From Orbilia blumenaviensis (lineage: Eukaryota; Ascomycota; Orbiliomycetes; Orbiliales; Orbiliaceae), in assembly GCA_036872755.1 (NCBI GenBank), contig JAVHNS010000009.1, positions 1,922,001 to 1,986,000 on the forward strand: a stretch of 64,000 nucleotides of DNA, in the 5' to 3' direction. Below, piece after piece: positions 60,128-64,000 of this stretch; within the stretch, counting starts at the first letter, position 1; every line of letters begins with the position of its first letter. The notes under the pieces were generated by a model. The model was given only the letters and a program-made list of their open reading frames with translations, was not told the DNA's origin and searched no databases. A program made the position numbers and the translations under genes.

Positions 60128-61918
60128 TTAAAGAAGTGGTTTCTCTGTCAGAAGTACAGAAGCCTTTTCCCAAATTATTTCCTGGAATTCCGTCTCGTCG
60201 TCCCCTTTTATATATCGAATAAAGCCAGGGGATATTACAGCAAGTATGTTATATGACTTTCCATTCTCGAGCTTCTGGCTCATAGGATACGGTGTAACAT
60301 ACCTGGCAGCCTCTGCCGAATAGGCCTTGAAACCCATCCAATATAGCCAATCGATATTTATGACACGGAAATAGAACTCTCTGGAATGCCAATCAGCGGC
60401 AAGCTTGACGGAAGATTGGACTAAATCAACGAGCTTCTCATAAAGGCCGTTAAGTTCTCCCCCTTTGATACTATGATCGATCATCAGTAATTTTTTAATG
60501 CTGTCCATTATTCGCAGAACAAGATAGTGAGATACGGATGCAGTCGAGTCTTTTCCGTATGAAATTTGATTCAACAGGGAGACTGTTTTTACCCTCCAGA
60601 CAACGGCGGAATTCGGATCCTTTTCAATTGCCAGTTGGTAAAGATCATGTAATTGCTTCCTTGCTTCACCGTAGCAGAAGAAAGGATTCTCGAAAAACAA
60701 TTTCGAAATTGTGCTTGATAATAGTGCCTTTACCACTGTTTGTGTTGATATGTTGGTATGAGCGCGAACTAGCGACCAATGCTTCAGCTGCCAAGCAGGA
60801 TAGAAAACTCCAGAAAATATATCCGAAAGGCCCTGATCATCGCTTGCCCTGAGGATGTTTGCCCAGGGTACATATTTGAGGTATATATGGCTGATTGTTT
60901 TTACTTTTGTTTGGATAATATCGAGGATAAGGGACCTGGCGTCTTCGTCCATAAGAACATTCCCTTGCTTCCTCATCGCCGATTCTGTTTGTTGCAGCTT
61001 CCTGATTTCGGTCTCGTTTTTTTCAAAATTGGCCTTGAAATCTTCGCATTTTGTGTACAGTGACTCTATCTCATGTTGTTGCGCTTGGACTTGTCTTGTT
61101 AGGTTTTTTGCTTCCTCCTCTTTCTTCCCTAGAGACTTTTCTAACGATTCAATCCTATTCTCCTTATCCTTGACGGTATTCTGCAACGAATTTATTTCAT
61201 CTTTACCCTTCTTGACTATATTGGACAGTTTCCGTATTTTTGCATTTGTATTGCAAAAGTAACAGCCTGTCATATTGCCTGATTCGATATTATGTCGTAT
61301 TTTTGGATCTAAAGTTGTTGAAGGGAGTATTATGATATGAGATACTTGTTCAAGACTGAAGAAAAACTGTATCTACTCGAAGCGAGAAATGTGGCTTACC
61401 TAGTGCGCAAGTTGTGAATATAAATTTCTGCTGACTCTGAGGGTATGCTTGTGTAATATTCTTTCTGTCTTCGGTTTGAGGTTCCGACTTCCTCTCGGCC
61501 TTATCCGCAGTATCGTTAATTGGCGCTGATAGGGTGGTATATATCGCAGGTTCACTCTGGCCTGTAGGTCTATGTTGGCTAGCTTTATCGTCAAACGGGA
61601 AGGATTGATCGTTCCCTAATAGGGTTAATACTAAAGATACGTCGACTAGGAGTCACTATCCTTACCCTTGATATCTGACTGTGCCTGGCGAACCTTGGAG
61701 ATATTCGAGGCTTGGTTTTCTAATACCGACTCCTCTGAAAATACGCCCTTAGTTACCATTTCCCTGTTTGCCAACCTATCGACTTGAGCGCCAGATTCGC
61801 TTGGAGATCTTTCCAGAGGGGCGCAATCCTTGGATTCTGGTTTGCCCTGTCCCTGTGAACCCGATACAAAAAGCTTAAGGAACTCTTTTGCGTATCCGAA
61901 ACCCTTACGAAAGCGCAT
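60128..61918 (-). CDS. coiled-coil protein of unknown function
   Basis: Three exons: 61918-61666, 61615-61400 and 61278-60128, about 539 residues. An alternative third acceptor starting the exon at 61266 gives 535. The start is basic and amphipathic (MRFRKGFGYAKEFLKLF). Exons 1-2 are polar and probably disordered. From about residue 165 to 255 there is a continuous coiled coil (NTVKDKENRIESLEKSLG, EEEAKNLTRQVQAQQHEIE). The C-terminal ~270 residues form a globular helical domain with many aromatic residues (HWSLVRAHTN, WHSREFYFRVINIDWLYWMG). I do not recognise the family. A similar architecture (disordered basic N terminus, coiled coil, helical domain) is common in fungal lineage-specific proteins. 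It is divergent from the Hsp70-like gene across about 690 bp. Confidence 0.68.
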
Positions 61919-62607
61919 TGTAAGTACGTTTTAGGTAGGATAAAAGGTTTTAGGAGTTGAATTCGCTATTTTAAGGGCAAAGTGTGGTCTGCCCAATGGT
62001 GCACAAGGGCGTATTCCAACGGTTGGTTAGCGGAATATATCAATATTATATATTCTACACAGTTCAGCTTATCAACTTTGATTTGCCTCTGACGATGCAA
62101 TCCCGGCATAATAGGGTTAATACTTTTGATATCCTCTGACGTATTCCCTCTGGTGAAAGATAATGTTATATGATTCAAATCAAAGCACTAATTAAATTAA
62201 TAATCTGGATCAAGGATTTGTCATCCCATATGATGTTATTCGGATTCTGCATTAAGCTTTAGTAGCATACTGTGCTTGGGAGGGCCCGAGAAAGCTGAAA
62301 GGAAGGTTGCTAGGCTAGTTATATGTTGCCTGAAACTTCGAACGATAGCCACACGGACAAAATCATCAAAACCTGCTTTCACGCTGCCCAGGCCGCATAA
62401 AATATCTCAGTAAGCTTTGATAATCTATATATTATCACATCTCTTAGTATTTATAAAAAATTCTCTCAGTTAACCTGTGGGTTAAGCAGTATACCCCCAC
62501 GAAGTAGTATATTTTCCTAGTTATAATAACCATAAGAATCGTAACGTCACAGTTAGTTTATATAAAAAAAAATCCTAGGAACAGTACGCGGAAAGGGGAT
62601 ATGGAAT
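61919..62607. promoter_or_regulatory. divergent region, coiled-coil gene / Hsp70-like gene
   Basis: 689 bp between two start codons. A TATATAAAA-type box at about 62560-62568 lies 40-48 bp upstream of the Hsp70-like ATG, close for a TATA box. No heat-shock-element array (repeated GAA/TTC) was recognised. Confidence 0.5.
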
Positions 62608-63971
62608 ATGGAGAGGGAGAGGTTGATTGTTGCAGTGGACTTTGGGACCACTTACTCTGGTGAGTGTTCTAAACGCCGACTAGTTATGGAGATTCTTATA
62701 CATATGCCGGGTGCTCTGCGGACCTTTGGTTCTAAGCGAGAGCTATCTCGTCCAACAGAAGTATCATGTGCTGATTTGCCGACCAGGTGTTGCATTTTGT
62801 CACTCAACTCAAGACGGGCTACGCGATAGCGAGGTCGTCAGCTCATGGGCAAACAACGGTGTAGCTCCTAAAACACCAACAGAGATTCGTTATCTCGATG
62901 GCAAGGAATCACTCTGGGGCGCCGAAGCCTCACTACCATGTGAACGCCGCCAGGTCAAAGACGCGTCACCCATATATGGTCGTTTCAAATTATTACTGGA
63001 CCCGACCACATCTACAAGCGTCTATGCAGACCGGCCGGAGCCCTCCAACTTCGTTCAAAGACTAGCAGGCTTGCGCCTTCAAGACTCTGGCTCCATCAAG
63101 CTCCCACCGGGAAAGACTGCCATAGACATTTCAAGCGACTATCTCAGACTTCTCTACAACGAGTTGATGAATCAAAGATTGCGGAAACGATATCCTGATA
63201 CGCTGGATATTACACCTATTGAATTTGTATTCACTATACCTGCAATATGGAGTCATAAGGCACAGGAAGCCACACGTTATGCAGCAGAAGCTGCAGGCTT
63301 CTGTAGCCGACCATCAGATAAGTTATCGTTAGTTTCTGAGCCTGAGGCTGCTGCCATGTTTGTGCTCCAAGCGATGCATGAAAAAAATTTCAGTCGAATT
63401 TCGGTTCAAGGAAAAACTTTAAAAAAAGGCGAGAATTTTGTAATATGCGACTGTGGAGGTGGCACCGTTGATTTGATAAGTTACGAGGTCGAACAAGATC
63501 ATCCCAAGTTTAGTTTAAAGGAATCGGTGGTTGGGACTGGCGCTAAATGCGGCTCGTCTTATATCGATGTCGCATTTATAGATCTCCTTGAGAAGAAGCT
63601 TGGATCTAATTGCAAGACTGAAGGCTGGTTCCAGAAGCTCACTGAAAGGGGCGGTGCCTTGATGAAGACTTTTGACAGTATCAAAAAGACCTTCGGTCAA
63701 ACAACCAATGAAATCTGGTTCTTGGAGCTAGGCACTGAGGTTCCAGATAACGAAGAAGCTGGAATCGTGGATAGCGAGCTTGAATTCACCGCGTCTGTTC
63801 CCTTCTCACCAGTAGAAGCTGCTTCGACTTCATGACTACTAACCCAGAAGAACTTTGCATTATAGACAAGACCTTAAAACTTTATTCGACCCGATAGTCG
63901 AAAATGTAATTCAATTGATACAGGATCAAGTTAGAGTCATCCGGTCTGTGAAAGGCCTCGAGATAGCTCCA
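62608..63971 (+). CDS. Hsp70-like (HSPA12-type) ATPase, 3' end beyond window
   Basis: Exons 62608-62659, 62787-63792 and 63866-63971; a GTAAGT donor at 63972 shows the gene continues past the window. The 388 residues seen are most of an actin/Hsp70 ATPase: VAVDFGTTYSG (phosphate 1, restored by the first splice), FVFTIPAIWSHKAQEATRYA, LVSEPEAAAMFVL, CDCGGGTVDLISYEV (phosphate 2) and GAKCGSSYIDVAF. The sequence is the divergent fungal/HSPA12 type, not canonical Ssa/Kar2. Intron 2 uses a GTCTGT donor, which joins LEFTA to QDLKTLFDPIVENVI; without it the frame stops at 63835. These proteins bind ATP but often lack a normal substrate-binding domain, so chaperone activity is uncertain. Confidence 0.85.
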
Positions 63972-64000
63972 GTAAGTACCTATTCTGAATACCGAATATC

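Overview
This is a nuclear window from a filamentous ascomycete (Pezizomycotina). Genes carry short spliceosomal introns (about 50-270 nt, GT...AG, several with CTAAC/CTGAC-type branch sites). The proteins include fungal hallmarks: a CBM1 cellulose-binding module, WSC domains, a Clr5 domain, a NACHT-ankyrin protein and fungal Atg12, Vps27, Doa4, Tim17 and Rtf2. Intergenic DNA is long and AT-rich. The family mix (6-Cys secreted modules, a tandem pair of lineage-specific proteins, an NLR-like gene) recalls Orbiliomycetes, but that is only an inference.

Layout from left to right. 1.3-2.1 kb: secreted CBM1 protein with three 6-Cys modules. 2.3-6.1 kb (-): Clr5/ankyrin protein. 6.8-7.4 kb: ATG12. 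7.9-9.4 kb (-): F-box protein whose body is bracketed by a 100-bp direct repeat. 10.7-13.9 kb (-): secreted two-WSC protein with a mucin-like stalk. 15.8-18.6 kb (-) and 20.2-24.7 kb (+): VPS27 (ESCRT-0) and a Doa4/USP8-type deubiquitinase, head to head. 25.6-30.2 kb (-): NACHT-ankyrin NLR-like protein. 32.3-33.9 kb: PD-(D/E)XK-like protein. 34.4-35.5 kb (-): alpha/beta hydrolase. 39.0-40.5 and 41.1-42.8 kb: two tandem paralogues, the second ending in a recognisable but eroded RNase H fold. 43.8-45.9 kb (-): cytosolic-type lysyl-tRNA synthetase. 45.9-52.5 kb: a 6.6-kb stretch with no supported gene. 52.5-53.2 kb: TIM17. 54.7-56.7 kb: secreted beta-lactamase-like protein. 56.9-57.9 kb (-): RTF2. 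58.9-59.8 kb: pantothenate synthetase. 60.1-61.9 kb (-): coiled-coil protein. 62.6 kb to the right edge: Hsp70-like ATPase, cut by the window end.

The clearest functional link is VPS27 with the Doa4-type DUB. Both act on ubiquitinated endosomal cargo and they share one 1.5-kb intergenic region. ATG12 adds a second ubiquitin-like/membrane-trafficking gene nearby. The most unusual items are the tandem RNase H-like paralogues, the F-box locus whose first intron matches its own 3' flank, and the invariant triplicated 6-Cys module. All exon boundaries were derived by hand from splice motifs, phase and protein similarity; every spliced model given stays open and in frame.
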